31,560 nucleotides of DNA from Fragilariopsis cylindrus CCMP1102 (GCA_900095095.1 FMBT01000190.1:1-31560); one strand, 5' to 3'. Counted from the stretch's first letter, positions 9,886 through 21,777 are shown. The notes: generated by a model from the letters alone, not told the origin. Numbers and translations: made by a program.

Positions 9886-10797
9886 TCATTGGATACATAT
9901 ATGATGAAAAATTTACTTGGTAGATAGTCCTACATATTTGATCAAACAAATTGATTTAGAAAAGATTAGATTGAAACTACCATGATTATAACTGAATACT
10001 GTGGATCTGCTGATCCTGAGTCTCCTGTTGCTGATGAAAGTGTTTAGCTCCTCAAAGTTTTGTTTTTCGTATAGAAAAAAGCTTGTAGTATGAACACGGC
10101 TTTTAGGCTTCATTATGTAGTGTTATATCGGTTCTGTTCGTATAAGGAATTGATATCTTTCTCACATAGACGAATGTAATGGTTCTGACAGTCTTCCACT
10201 ACTTATTGCTGTTATGATGATAACTATAATGATATTGATGATAAGAATAGTAAACAGACAGTAACATTTTTGCTTCTTTTTGCTTTTTTCGACTTGTATA
10301 GGGATCAGCAAACAAGCGACAGCGCTAACAATAGCAACGATCAATTGATTTTTTTTAATGGTGGGGCTGTAACAGGGGCAGTCGATGGAAATAGAATAGC
10401 CCTGTGACTGAAATTAGGACATTTAGCTTAGAAGTCATCACTTATACATTTCTCCCCCGTATTTCCATCAACCCTAAATGAAGCAGTCCCCCCTTCACCT
10501 TCATTTCTTCCGGCAAAAGAAAGAGTCATAGTTTTTGGTTTTTTTGTGACTACTATTTAACATTATTGACTGATTGATACTGATTGCCGCTATTTAACAA
10601 AAACCTTTGCCTCGTTAGCACTGTTTCCGGTAAGCAAAAACAAATCTGTATCACATTAAGAACATACTATTACGTTTAGAATTAATTGTTCATAATAGAT
10701 ATATATATATGTATATATAATCACATATCAAACATATACAAGTCAACAGACAACAGACAACCAACCAACCAACAGTAAGGATAATTTATTAGTATAA
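9886..10797. other. intergenic, no gene seen
   Basis: About 910 bases between two plus-strand genes. A TATATATATATGTATATATAA stretch lies near 10701-10720, about 90 bases before the next start, and may form part of its promoter. A CAAC/CCAACCAACC tract follows at 10745-10775. Open frames here have no recognisable features. Confidence 0.4.
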
Positions 10798-10812
10798 TGC
10801 CTCGATTGAGCA

Positions 10813-12700
10813 ATGGTGGCAATATTAGCAGCGGCAACTTCTCGGGCGTTGGGCGGCGGTGCACAAACGACGACGGCGACGACGACGGCACATCATCCAT
10901 CGTATTTAATTTCTGGTCAGAACGCAACAAAGAGAAATTCTAATAGCAGTATTGCACCAATTCTTCGTACGACGGCTGGATATGCTCCATCACCGTCATC
11001 ACATAATGGAACCGAATTAGCGTCTCTTATAAATAGAGGAGCACCAATGGCGGATCCGTCACCTGCACCACCATCTGCTGGTGCTCCACAACAACAACGG
11101 TCGTCGATGCAATCCTTCGCAAGTCCTCATATTCGTGGTAAATTAGTCGGAACATTGCGGGATTGTTATCACCTCGTTCAACTCATGGACTACCCCTAAC
11201 AACACAATATAATAATAATGATCAGGCACCTACACAACCAAGTCGGGGTTCCATTATGAGAGCCGCCGAAAGTGGAAAAGGTAATTTATTGCCAATGAGA
11301 GGAACAGCTCCCACCACACAACAACCATCAGGTGTTCGACAACAACAAAGAATACCCAAACGGCAAGCTCCTGCTCGTTCGAAAAGTTCTGGTCCAGCGT
11401 ATTCCTCTGCAACTACTCTACCGCGAACCCGACAAGATATAAGGGGTGGTGATGCAGGTTCGACATCTCCTCAACCCAGTGGTATCAAAGCATATCTTCG
11501 ACGACGAACAGCAACCGCATCTTCTGATGATGAATTCGATTCAGCAAGTCATTCCGTTCGAAGAGAATTTGCCACTCATCGCAACAGTGTAGTGGTGGTC
11601 GTCGGAGTAGTGGTGGTATCAGTGTGTGTAGCACTGGTAGTGGTGGTACTAATACTGGTAGAGTACATTCCAATCCCCGAGGGCGGGGATTATGGGGTAT
11701 TCAAAAACAATTAACTCATTTATCTCGAATGAAACTTGGACATGTTCTTCAGGTCGTTATCGTTTTAGCCGTTATGGCCTTGGTATATGAATCACATCAC
11801 AAGGCATTATTTGCAACATCACAATTAATACAATTCAAGGAGGAAGAATCACTTCTATTGTTGCATTTACAAAAAATTGAACAACAATCAATACAACTTC
11901 ATGAAAATTTAAGTCGACTAGCACGAATGGGTATAAATGGAGGTGGTGGCTCGGCGGCGGCAGTGGCCGACAGCAACGGGTTATCAGGCGGAGGAGATGA
12001 ATTGGAGGACGGCAGTGATGGGGGTGGGGGTGGGGGTGGTGGACGAGAAGTCGATTTTGATTTAATTCATAAACAAACTCAGCAGCTGTATCAAATGGAG
12101 GAGGAACTCAATCATGAAGTCAAGACGTTACAATCGCGTATACAGCTTAGTGCACGGAATCATATCATTCAAGAATTTGGAGAGGGGCCGGTACAGGTGG
12201 TATTAGAATTGGACTTTAGTGGAAATAATAATAATAATAATGAACAAAATTCTTCAGGACAAGGACCACATCGGATTTCTATATTATTGTGGCATGATAC
12301 TCCCCATGCTGCCTGGACGTGGTTAGAACAAATTGGAAATAATGTTTGGGATGGTGCTGAATTTAAATGGCAACAGGGTCATATCATCGATGCTGTTCCT
12401 AATCATATCCATGGATCGAATCCAGATGATGGTAAAATCGAATTCGTCGAACATTCCCAACATGCACATCAGGCTTGGACCGTTGGTGTACGAGAATCTG
12501 ATAAAGGTGCTATGGGTATGTATATTAACCTACAAGATAATTCTGATTTACACAAACATGAAACTTGTGTTGGTAAGGTAATTGATGGTTTCGATGCCCT
12601 CCAAAGACTTTTGGAGGCAGCGAGAGGCGAACAAGATTCGTCCATTGCTATCCGGAAGGCAACAGCTATGCATTACGTTACTAAAAAGGCGGGTATATAA
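10813..12700 (+). CDS. type II membrane protein with catalytically degenerate cyclophilin-like domain
   Basis: About 629 residues from ATG 10813 to TAA at 12698-12700 after two one-base repairs (G missing at 11159-11161, T missing at 11568-11570). The N-terminal 300 residues are low complexity (Ser, Pro, Gln, Arg). One membrane segment, HVLQVVIVLAVMALVY, follows, then two coiled-coil stretches (EEESLLLLHLQKIEQQ and LYQMEEELNHEVKTLQ) separated by a Gly-rich linker. The C-terminal 170 residues resemble the cyclophilin fold: ISILLWHDTPHAAWTWLEQ, then DGAEFKW, GAMGMYINLQDNSDLH, and VGKVIDGFDALQRL. The catalytic FHR/Arg and FMxQGGD signature of active prolyl isomerases is missing, so it is probably a binding or sugar-processing derivative in the secretory system. 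An ATG at 10798 opens another frame (MPRLSNGGN) that also looks coding for 48 residues, so the true start is uncertain. Confidence 0.68.
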
Positions 12701-13455
12701 CAAGACAAGACACAAAACTATAACGAATTTCTTTGTTGTTGTTGGCATCATAATTTTTTTATCTAGATAGAAAAAGTGTTCGAGATTTGCCATTCTAAAT
12801 CTCCTATATTAAAAACAGTACATAGTAAAGCTAATCGACAGTTTATATAGTACGGTAGCATTGTTGCATAACATTTAGTTTGTAGAATTAGGATATAGTT
12901 TGAAACGATATACTTTTCACAAGCTATTTGTATGGAGAGGATTTAGTTCAAATTAGATTGCGTCGTCAGCATTTTTTCATTGTCGGTGCATGGATTGATC
13001 ACTAAGTATAGGATATATCAAATACGCAATACGCTGATAAACATAAAGGGCCGTATATAATTCAAGAGACCAGATTCGATGCCATTATAAGAACAAAAAT
13101 AAAATTAGACAAAATAATCAACTACACTCTCTAGTATACATTTGTGATTACTGCTATTATATGATCTCGTATCTCATAAACTAAGTCGAGCTGGTTCTTT
13201 TTTCGCGTAAATAAGCACCAACAGGTAGAGTGTATGCGATGGTATTCGTTAATACTCGGTATTTGGTCGGGCCAAACAATTTTTCCTTCTTCTTCTTTGC
13301 ATCAAATCAGGTAACAACCGTGCGTATCCGTATCTTATGTATCGTTCCTTGCCATGATATCCTGTTGTGATGGTATTAATAAATATGAGCTGACTACTTT
13401 TTCTTTCAAAATATCGAATCGATCTCTCTCAATATTCTGATTTTAATCGAATCAG
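12701..13455. other. gap between convergent genes
   Basis: About 750 AT-rich bases between the stops of the cyclophilin-like gene (+) and the bestrophin gene (-). No supported gene; presumably two 3' UTRs and spacer. Confidence 0.45.
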
Positions 13456-15422
13456 TCATCTGCGTTCTGGGGATGGCGAGGATCGGGTAGGTACTCGGTC
13501 ACCGGCTTCGACCCAACGACTAGCAGCGCCAAAATTAAGTTCTGAGACCAGCACGTCTACTCGTATATTTTGTTGAGGATATCCATCATTACCAAATGGA
13601 TCCAAAAAGCTCTTCGATAACTCCAGCAATCCCTTGAAGAAATGTGTCAAGACGGCACATAATGGAATGGAAAGACTACCCAATTCAGGATACAAAGAGA
13701 ATGGTGCCAACCACACTAACGTATCTACTAGTATTTGGACCAACTGAACGTAGGCGAGTGGCATACGTCCGGCACATAAGTCACCAATTGAAAAATACTC
13801 AGCTCGTAAATCGGTCAACCTTCTAATCAATTCACGCTCCGAAGCATCACCACCAACGAGTGTCCCATCACGAAATCCCTCCAATGCATATCTAAATATT
13901 AACGAATGAATTTTTGGTTTTTAAGAAATAGAAAGATGAGGAATCTTGTGGTCAATAACATTTCTGGATAACGAAATTTTAGATATACACTATTTTTCAA
14001 ACTTACACTCCAACCCATTGCATTAGCATGTCTAAAACACAAACACAAGAACAAAGATAGAAATAAAGGATTTTGTCAGATTGATGTCACGTTTTAGAGA
14101 ATGATACTCGGTTTGGAGACTGACTCTACTCCCACGTGCGCGAAATCTTACATGTATACTGTGAGGGTGGAAGTTCGGAATCCAGCAATGTTCGGACCTC
14201 TGCATGTGTCAATTCATTAACACGTTCCATATATCGTAGTCCATTTTCACTAAGTAAAACAGGACCGATTGCATTTTTTTCTTGGTTCTCATCGTCGATG
14301 TTTTTTCTCCGCCCGCCTGTCCATCCTTTATCAGACAGGCCCTATATAATAATATTATGAAATATTCTTCTTGGTTAGCTTTTAAAAATATTATTGCTCA
14401 AGTAAAAAGTGACCGTTGAAAATAAGTTTAATACTTACATTTGAATTGGTTGGTAAAGCAGCCCAGAAGCTATTGATCAAATAGAAACGAAACTTGTTAG
14501 CTTTTGATAACACAACACACACAAAAAAGAATGATCAAAAAATAGTATATATATAAAGTCTAATGACAAAATTCACTTACAAGGTATGACTTAGCCGTAT
14601 GAGTCTTGTACATGTATTCACTAGGTCTTCAGCATTATCACTATATTTTGACATATTCTCACCATCAATCGCTTCACTAGGTACTCGTTCTGCATTGGTT
14701 GTAATGATCAAACATATATCATTGATTCGACCCTGGATTGCTCTGGTCGTAAAGTAAACTGATCTCCAATACGAGTATGCCTGGCTGGTAAAGAATGCAA
14801 GTATGAAGGTACATAACGTTAATTGGTATTCCCATAGGGCCTTCAATCCTATTAATTGTTGAACTATTGGCTCATCTACCGGGGGTACAGATTGGAAACT
14901 CCAAATTGTTTCTGTGTGCGAATGAACGAACCAATTCACTGATATTCCTATACAGATGTTGATAATAACATCTCTGTACGTCATTGCAAGTGCCGTGCCT
15001 TTCCATTGACTCCAAAGCCAAAATGCATCGGGGTCGTATTCACACAAAATTGGACGATTTGCAGCGTCGGAAGTAGCCCCTTTATATTTTGATGCGATTT
15101 TAAAACAGGTTGAGTGAACGCTTATTTATGTAAGGAAATAAATATAATAGTAGATAAATGACAAGATTTCGAATCGAGTTTACTTACATTCAGCCATTTC
15201 GTTGAGTTTTTTACGTCTACTTGACTTCCATGCTGGGTAGGATGGTCTACCCTTTTTTACTACTACCGAGAGTAGTTCAGTGACTTCATCCTCTGTTAGA
15301 TAAAGTTGAGTAGTCTCTATTCTACCGGAAGTTGGCACCCTCGTCTCTGATCCCGTTGGCACGAAAAATCCAAAGCATGATTGGAATAGTAGAATACTAC
15401 ACAGTATGGATGAATATCTCAT
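13456..15422 (-). CDS. bestrophin-family anion channel, predicted plastid-targeted
   Basis: Six exons read without any frame break: 15422-15188, 15079-14581, 14469-14439 (31 bases), 14341-14152, 14031-14007 (25 bases), 13891-13456. All donors are GTAAG and the phases agree, giving 471 residues. The N-terminus (ILCSILLFQSCFGFFVP) is a signal peptide with Phe directly after the likely cut, followed by a Ser/Thr/Arg-rich stretch, the bipartite plastid leader of diatoms. The channel region has the family marks: the FWLWSQWKGTALAMTYRD start, ALWEYQLTLCTFILAFFTSQAYSYW pore helices, RMPLAYVQLVQ, and DPFGND near residue 424, the calcium-clasp region in animal bestrophins. Algal plastid bestrophins of the thylakoid carry chloride or bicarbonate, and some feed the CO2-concentrating mechanism; either job is possible here. 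Two hydrophilic inserts (GGRRKN region in exon 4) are unlike bacterial homologues. Confidence 0.88.
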
Positions 15423-15683
15423 GGTAATCGACGTTTATTCTGCTGCTGCTACTGGTTACAGTCTATGATAATCGTCTGGCAACATTATTGGTAAGCAGTA
15501 GGAGGATCTGTTCTTCAATATGATTGGCACCCATCAATACACAATTGGCAAGTCAAAAGATGATGTCGTGAAGTTAAATTAAATACAGGTGATGTTCAAG
15601 CAATATTCAAATAATAATATATATATGGCGCGCCACAACCGCCCCCTTTTATTATTTTCCATCCCCTCCCCTCCCGAGATATA

Positions 15684-15956
15684 ATGAACAGAAATCAACA
15701 GAAGATACTTGAGGCAAAGATTAAACAATCTAATGAAGAGAAGGAAATTCTTGAGCAAATTTGCTCTCAGCTTGAAGGAGAAAATGCAGAGCTGAAGAGT
15801 GATGATCATGAAGCTGGGCGTAAAGCCGACAATTGTCGTGACAGCATCTTGGCAATGAAGAAGAAGGAAATGTTAGTGCAAAGGAAAATAAAGCAGTCCT
15901 TAACATCACTACAAGTAACTATGATGATTGGGAGGAAGGCAACTGGTGTTGGCTAA
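15684..15956 (+). CDS. possible small coiled-coil protein
   Basis: A 90-codon frame starting MNRNQQKILEAKIKQ with Leu/Ile spaced by sevens (KEILEQICSQLEGENAELK), as in a short coiled coil or zipper. No basic DNA-binding region precedes it and no family is recognised. If one A is missing near the AAAATAAAG at 15886, the frame would instead end SNYDDWEEGNWCWLITERW at 15973, which looks more like protein than the present ending. It lies alone between the bestrophin start and the tail of the next minus-strand gene. It could be a gene, a fragment, or chance. Confidence 0.35.
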   Translation: MNRNQQKILEAKIKQSNEEKEILEQICSQLEGENAELKSDDHEAGRKADNCRDSILAMKKKEMLVQRKIKQSLTSLQVTMMIGRKATGVG

Positions 15957-16184
15957 TTACTGAACGATGGTAGCAATTGTTAAATTGTTTAAAAGACCAA
16001 TTGATTCTTGAGATGAATGTTGCTTGAATTAAAAGTAAATAATATAAGTATGCATTTTTGTACTACTGCTGTATCGCGGGGGTACTGTAGTACTAAATGT
16101 ATGTAACTAACTTGAAGCTCATTAATAGTCGATGACATATATTATACACTACAAAAAGTGCGGAAAGAATTATTACATGATAAA

Positions 16185-18224
16185 TCAGCGTACCAACGGA
16201 CGTGACGATGAGATTGATTGTTCCTGCTTAAAACGGACCAATTCATTCATCAAAAATGTAATAGTTTCATCCTTTTCTTTTAGTTTGGTAGTTCTATTTG
16301 TCTTTTCCTTGCTTAATGCATGTCCTAAATCTTTGTTTTCCTGTTGTAAAGAAGTGATTTCGGTTTTGAACTGATTAGTTTGAATTCCATCACGGAATAA
16401 ATCCAATTCTTCTTGGGCTAAATCCAATTCCATTGATTGTAGTTTTAATTTGTTCTCCTTTTCGGTTAACTTCGCAACGGTTTGTAGCAACTCGCCCTGC
16501 AACCGTTCTCGAGATTTGCCATTAATATCGGCAATATTATTACTTGTTGGATCGAAATCACTATCATTATCATTTCCATTGTCACTATTACTATTATTAC
16601 CGGTAATATCTTCGTCACCCTTCAAGATCTTCAAATCACTTGTGGCGATATATTTCATATGTTCAATCTCATTATCCTTTTCTAATAATCGTTTCTTCAG
16701 TTCATGTATTTCATTCTCGTATTGTGCTTTCAATTCTTCCTTTTCATCGATGGATTCTGCATATTTATTCCCAGCATTACTTAACTTATATGACTGAACA
16801 ATATGTTCCAATTCTTTTACACGGATTGTTAAGTCATCACATCTATGAAACTCTTCATTTAATTGTATTTCTATTGATTCACGTTCGAATCCCAAAACCT
16901 CACGTTCCTTTTGAAGAAGTCCACTTTCTTCTAATAACTTTGATTCTAGTTTTTCTAATTCCTCTAAACGTTTATCGTACTGTAATATCCATCATTAATA
17001 ATAACAGCAGTATCGATTTGATCCTTCGTCGTCGTGCCCTTTTCCTTTTTACTGCTCTTCGTTTTGTTCTTCTTCTTTCTATTACTTTTGGAGACGACAG
17101 TGCTATCGTCGTCGGCATCGTCTTCGCAATAACTGATAGCGCTACCACTCTTATTCTGGTTGCCTTTCTTTTTCTCCTTTCTATTACTCTTTGATTTATT
17201 CTTTTTCTTGTTTTTCTTTTTTCCTCCGCTACCGCTACCACCATCACCACCACCACCGACACAACGCTTATTGCCTTGTTTCCGTTGTGCCACTTCTTGT
17301 TGTTGTTGAATTGATTCCATACGTTTCCGAACCAATGCACTATCTGAGCTATATCCACAATCTATCCTGTCTACTACGTCATCATTATTACTGGACATCG
17401 TCCCAGTAGACGTCCTCGATGACATTGATGGGATATTGTAACCGTACGAGGCCGATGATCATCATCGTCGTCGTCGTCGTCGTTTACTTCAGCTTCTTGT
17501 TCTTCTTCTTTGTTATTATCCTTCTCCTCTTCCTCTTCATCGCATTCCGGGATCATTTCGGGTATCATATTGTTATTGTTTGCTTTTATGGTCGTATTAT
17601 TATTCCGATGTACTTCGCTTCTTCTACCCCGGCGAATAATGGTGGGGCGTTGTTTCTTTTTCTTCTTTTTCTTTTTAGAAACAGCAGTAGTAGTAGTAGT
17701 AGTAGTATGTTCACCGTTTTTGTTATTGTTGTTGTTATCATTACACGCAGCAAAATCTGACTCCGATTCCGATGAATCTGATCGTCTTCTAGATACAAAT
17801 CGCCCGCTGATGATCACCCGTCGAATGAGTCGAATTCGTCGAAAATGCATTTACACTCCACGTTCGTTGGAAGTCAAATCGAGATTTTGGATTAGGACTT
17901 CTATGAAAGAAGATATCATCGTTATTAGTATTAGCAGTGTCGTCGTTTGGGTTCTGTTTTTTTCTTCTGGTAGCACCTGCCTTTTGCTTACCAGCCTTCG
18001 ATAAAATCCTATGTGCGTTGTGGTTAATTATTGTGGATGGTAGTAAAGATAAGGATGGAGATGTTGACGATTCCGACGTCGATGACGTCGAAGATGCTTC
18101 ATCTCCTCCCCTCCGCCGTTCTCTACTACTTTTGATGCACTGAAGACCTTTGTTGCCCTCTCAATCCGTTGAGTGTTATGCCTTTTCTCAATGGAGACTT
18201 TCCACGCTTTCTATTATACTTCAT
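16185..18224 (-). CDS. charged low-complexity protein with C-terminal coiled coil, unknown function
   Basis: Read from ATG 18224 (MKYNRKRGKSPLRK) to the stop at 16185, about 680 residues after five repairs: missing A at 18183-18186, missing G at 18108-18111, extra G at 17803-17805, missing A at 17436-17437, missing T near 16979. The N-terminal 400 residues alternate basic, acidic and Ser/Asn runs, with an SDSSESESD acidic cluster, a Lys8 run, an Asp8 run, and KKKNKKKNKSKS-like blocks. The last 270 residues are a heptad-rich coiled coil (KRLEELEKLESKLLEESG, then VKELEHIVQSYKL, and QGELLQTVAKLTEKENKLKLQ). No domain is recognised. The long hydrophobic open frames on the plus strand here are shadows of the Lys/Glu codons. 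The small number of stops in the joined frame and the continuous composition support one gene, but the 5' end is less certain. Confidence 0.55.
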
Positions 18225-18952
18225 ACCGTGCAATACTGTCGAATGGTATAATAATTTTTGTGGTATCGTTAAAAATGAGATTTGCCACCTACAGTTAAGT
18301 AGCCTAAATGATTATAATATTGGTGGGGGTGCGTAAAATCGTGATCGTGTCATCACAATTACTCTAATGTGTTTGATGTATTCGCTTACTCGTAGCTCTA
18401 CTTGTAAATAAGTTGTGAACAAGTTGTGAACAAGTTAAGACAAGTAAGTAAGGATTTTTAAGCGTTTTGTGTTGCTTGGCCTTTCGAAGTAGCTTATAGC
18501 TGTTGCGTTGGTCCATTTTTAAATGTAAAGCATTTTTCAACGCACAACAAAAAATTGTTCTCTCGGCGAATCGTGGTACTTTGAAGTATCGATATATCTC
18601 AGTATCGGTTGCGCGAAAGGCAATTTTAAATATGCTTATGCCCTGAAGTCATAAATGTCACATACAAACAATTCATGATTATCCTGGGCCATGCTGTACT
18701 GTAGAAGAGATATGTATGTTATAATAGTAATAATAGTAGAATAATATATCCTGTGCCTCACAATCTAGTCATATGTTTTTTAAAACAGCACCAACAATGC
18801 ATGTGTTCACATTACACACAACCTATTTGTTTGATTGGATTGAATCTATGGTTCTCTTCCTCATCGTGCTTCTGCTTTCAACATATATATTATTTGTTAA
18901 CAATATCTCTATATTCAAGAATTTATTATATCATTATCAACTAAAGTTCTAC
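18225..18952. other. intergenic between divergent genes
   Basis: About 730 bases that should hold both promoters. A short tandem repeat of AAGTTGTGAAC lies at about 18411-18437. AT-rich stretches near 18720-18745 precede the secreted-protein gene. No supported coding region before 18953. Confidence 0.4.
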
Positions 18953-19423
18953 ATGATGTATATTTCTTTTCGTTCAACAAGTAGTATTCTACTAGCCGTT
19001 CTTTTTTTGGCGGCGATTAGCCAATATGCGCAAAAGCTGGTGCTGGTTGCTGCTCTATGAGTTATAAGCTATGCGATGTAAGCTGGTGCGGTTCATCCAT
19101 CAGTGGATACGAGAATTGTGATGGTGATGCCTTTATTTTTCTGGAAGATAGAGAACGTTCTTCTAGTCTCTCACAGTGGTCTAGTAGTACAAATAATCTA
19201 AATGCATGTTGCGATGGAGCTACGTGCACCCCGATTAGCCTATTTTATTCACAATGCCTTTCCTGGTTCCGATGACAGTCCCATCATTGCTCCTACATCT
19301 GCCCCACTGATTGTCGCACCAATCGCTGATACTACACATGTACCAACAAATCCGCCTACTAGCCCACCTACTAGTTCACCAATCGTTATGCCTGCTAGTA
19401 GATCACCTACCATTTTGGTTTGA
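18953..19423 (+). CDS. small secreted Cys-rich protein with Pro-Thr-rich tail
   Basis: ATG at 18953 opens a classic signal peptide (SSILLAVLFLAAISQYAQ), followed by a compact Cys-rich region (GCCSMSYKLCDVSWC, then YENCDGD, and ACCDGATCT) and a Pro/Thr/Ser tail with IIAPTSAP, PTNPPTSPPTSSP motifs; stop at 19421-19423, about 156 residues. Such PTxxPT tails are common in secreted and wall-associated diatom proteins and are likely O-glycosylated. Two frame breaks: a missing A at about 19031-19034 (CAAAAG) and an extra base near 19229-19232 (CCCC), which cancel out. I do not recognise the Cys pattern. Confidence 0.55.
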
Positions 19424-19718
19424 TTTAACTCATTGATTTACTATGTGATTCTGGAAGCTTAAAGTCAACACTGTGATTGGTATTCGTTTGTTTAGATCTT
19501 TTAACGACTTCCTTAATATTTTTAATGTATGATATTATTTATTCTCTAGATTGTTGTTAGAGGGGGATGTTGCATGATCAATCTTAACTATAATATTTTT
19601 CTTAACTGTTCTACTTCATATTTTCTTCATCTTCGACGGAATAATGTTGTTGAAGGAAAAGAAAAGATGAGTTGCGCTGCGGCGGTCCGTTACACTCTAT
19701 TTTCCATTTCGTTTTCAA

Positions 19719-21161
19719 TTAATTTTCTAACTTCTTTTGTTGTTGCTGTTCTTCGGTCTCATTCTTCGCTGCACGAACTGGCGATGATGATACGACGGTC
19801 GCCATAGTAGTACCACTATTGCCTTGTCGTTGCACTCTTGCAATATACTTACGACGGATTTGATAAAAAATCACCGAAAAAACTAATACTGCACCAAGTA
19901 ATGAAATCCACGAGATGACATGACCAAAGATTATACAACTAATCGTAATCGAAAACAATTGTCGTGTTGTCATAATGATAGTAAATACGATAGGACCAAA
20001 TTCTTTGATCGTATAGAAGATAAATAGTTGTCCGGTAGCAGATGTGATTGCTGTGATGATATTGTATCTTAATGCGATGGGATTTGCAGTTAAGAATTCA
20101 ACAACAATGGGGATATCTCCTGTAACGATTAAACCCGCAACGGTAATAGAAATAGCCCACGTATTGACACTGAACATCATTTGGTACTGATCAACATTGT
20201 TTCTACCGAATTGTTGATAAATCTTATCCTGCCATTGAGAAGTAAAAGAGTCACAACAGATATACATCAACATAAAGATTAAACCAATAATTTCTGTAGC
20301 GTTTTCGCTATTGGATGTTTTACTCGATAAGGAAAATATTGCTACACCAAGAGTAATAAGGAATGCTTCAATGTATTGGCTGAATGGATACGATGTCCCC
20401 TTTAAGAATTTACCCATAATCATGACGGGGATGATCTTCGATGATTTAAAGACGGTCTGAACGGGAAATGCTACATATTTCAACGATGCGTATTGAGACC
20501 AGCTACTTAATGTATTACTCATCGCACATGGTGCAAAGCTCCATAACGGAGCATGGTTGTTCGCATATACCGCTCCATGTTTGAGCTTACATGCAATCGC
20601 ACCAACAATGACAGCTAAAAATCGATTCGAAAATACACAAAATGCCGCCGATGGGAATTTTCCTGTTGGGACATTTTCAGTCGGTGTAAATACTGTGGTC
20701 ATTATAAGTTCCTGCATATACCCCCATGTTAAATACGATGCCTGTAAACCGAGGAAACAAAATGCAAGTTTTACTGCCGATTGTTGAAAATCGGAATGAC
20801 CGCCACCGGACGACCCAGCAGCAAATGCACGTGCGACAAATCCGCCACTACCACTACCCTTACCACCACTTTCGGATCCACCCAAAGGAACATCCCGTGA
20901 TTCCATATCGATCATGAGAGGTTCCATAATACTAGAAAGAAATGAAAAGGAAGAAGATACGGAGGGGGATGCATAATATGATTGAGTTTTTGCAGGTATA
21001 AATTATCAACCTGCAATTAAAAAACGGAAAAGTTTCTCACATTCGCAGACGCAAATATTTACTCACTCTTTCTCATCATCTTGAGTCATACTCGCTCCTG
21101 GCGATCGAGATGGTGATCTACTTTGCATTCTAGGAGATGCCACTTGTTGTGCTGTTCTCAT
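19719..21161 (-). CDS. PAPS transporter, SLC35B2-like nucleotide-sugar transporter family
   Basis: Two exons, 21161-21067 and 20931-19719, joined by a 135-base intron with a GTGAGT donor and TTCTAG acceptor; 435 residues with no frame break. The short first exon (MRTAQQVASPRM) adds 32 residues before the internal Met at 20927. About ten membrane segments follow. The match to the 3'-phosphoadenosine 5'-phosphosulfate transporter of the Golgi is close: CFLGLQASYLTWGYMQELIM, SNTLSSWSQYASLKYVAFP, KIIPVMIMGK, DSFTSQWQDKIY, QMMFSVNTW, and GQLFIFYTIKEFGPIVFTIIMTTRQ. It would import PAPS into the Golgi for sulfation of polysaccharides or proteins, in exchange for adenosine phosphates. A Gly/Ser-rich cytosolic N-terminus (GGSESGGKGSGSGG) is a lineage addition. 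A relative for UDP-sugars cannot be excluded. Confidence 0.88.
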
Positions 21162-21777
21162 GCTGATATATATTAGTACTATTCTCTGAATTGGAACTCG
21201 AAGATTTCAATGATTCGTTACGTTCAACCGTGTTTTTACGATTCCGCATGAAAATATTTAGTAAATCTAAGATTCGTTCTCAAATCTTCCAGCGTTACCG
21301 AAGCAGAGATGAGATTAAAGATTAATATTGAACGTCGGTGTGTGTGTGTGTGTGTACCTGGTACCGATAACTAGTAATTATTGGTTGCTTGGGATAGTCT
21401 CCTTTCAGATCTTTTTTGGCGGCGATACTAGTAGTAATGGCGATGTTTTTGTAGTAGTGATTCTGGAGTCTTCAGCAGTAATGCGAAGCGTAATAGGTAT
21501 ATGGGGCATCTCGAATTGTTCTTGTCCAACGGTTACTCAAAAAGTCGATCCGTACCTCATACTCGTACATAGAACTCTACTCACGCGTTCTTACAGTAGT
21601 AGTTGAATAAAATGAATAATGTATACTTTTCTATGCGCAGAGCGAGTAAGTTAGCATATATTTATTAGCTTACTACTTACTATGCCAACGAGAGAGAGAG
21701 AGAGAGGATAAACGCCTTCGACGGAATAAAACTCGACACAACTTAATATCGAAAAAGTACAAATAGCCTTAACAACA
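21162..21777. other. shared promoter region with dinucleotide repeats
   Basis: About 615 bases between the start of the PAPS transporter (-) and the start of the lumen-protein gene (+). It contains a (GT)n run at about 21338-21354 and a (GA)n run at about 21691-21707. The open frame at 21328-21606 starts inside the GT run and has no recognisable features. Confidence 0.5.

Noticed and set aside
16640..17194. 184-codon plus-strand frame with hydrophobic stretches
   Set aside because: It overlaps the coiled-coil gene on the other strand, whose heptads are continuous; this frame has no recognisable motif.
17419..18004. Hydrophobic plus-strand frames rich in Val, Leu and Phe
   Set aside because: They are the complement of Lys/Glu/Asn runs in the minus-strand coiled-coil gene and have no membrane-protein family features.
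21328..21606. 92-codon frame starting MNVGVCVCVYL
   Set aside because: It begins within a GT dinucleotide repeat and lies in the promoter region between two divergent genes.
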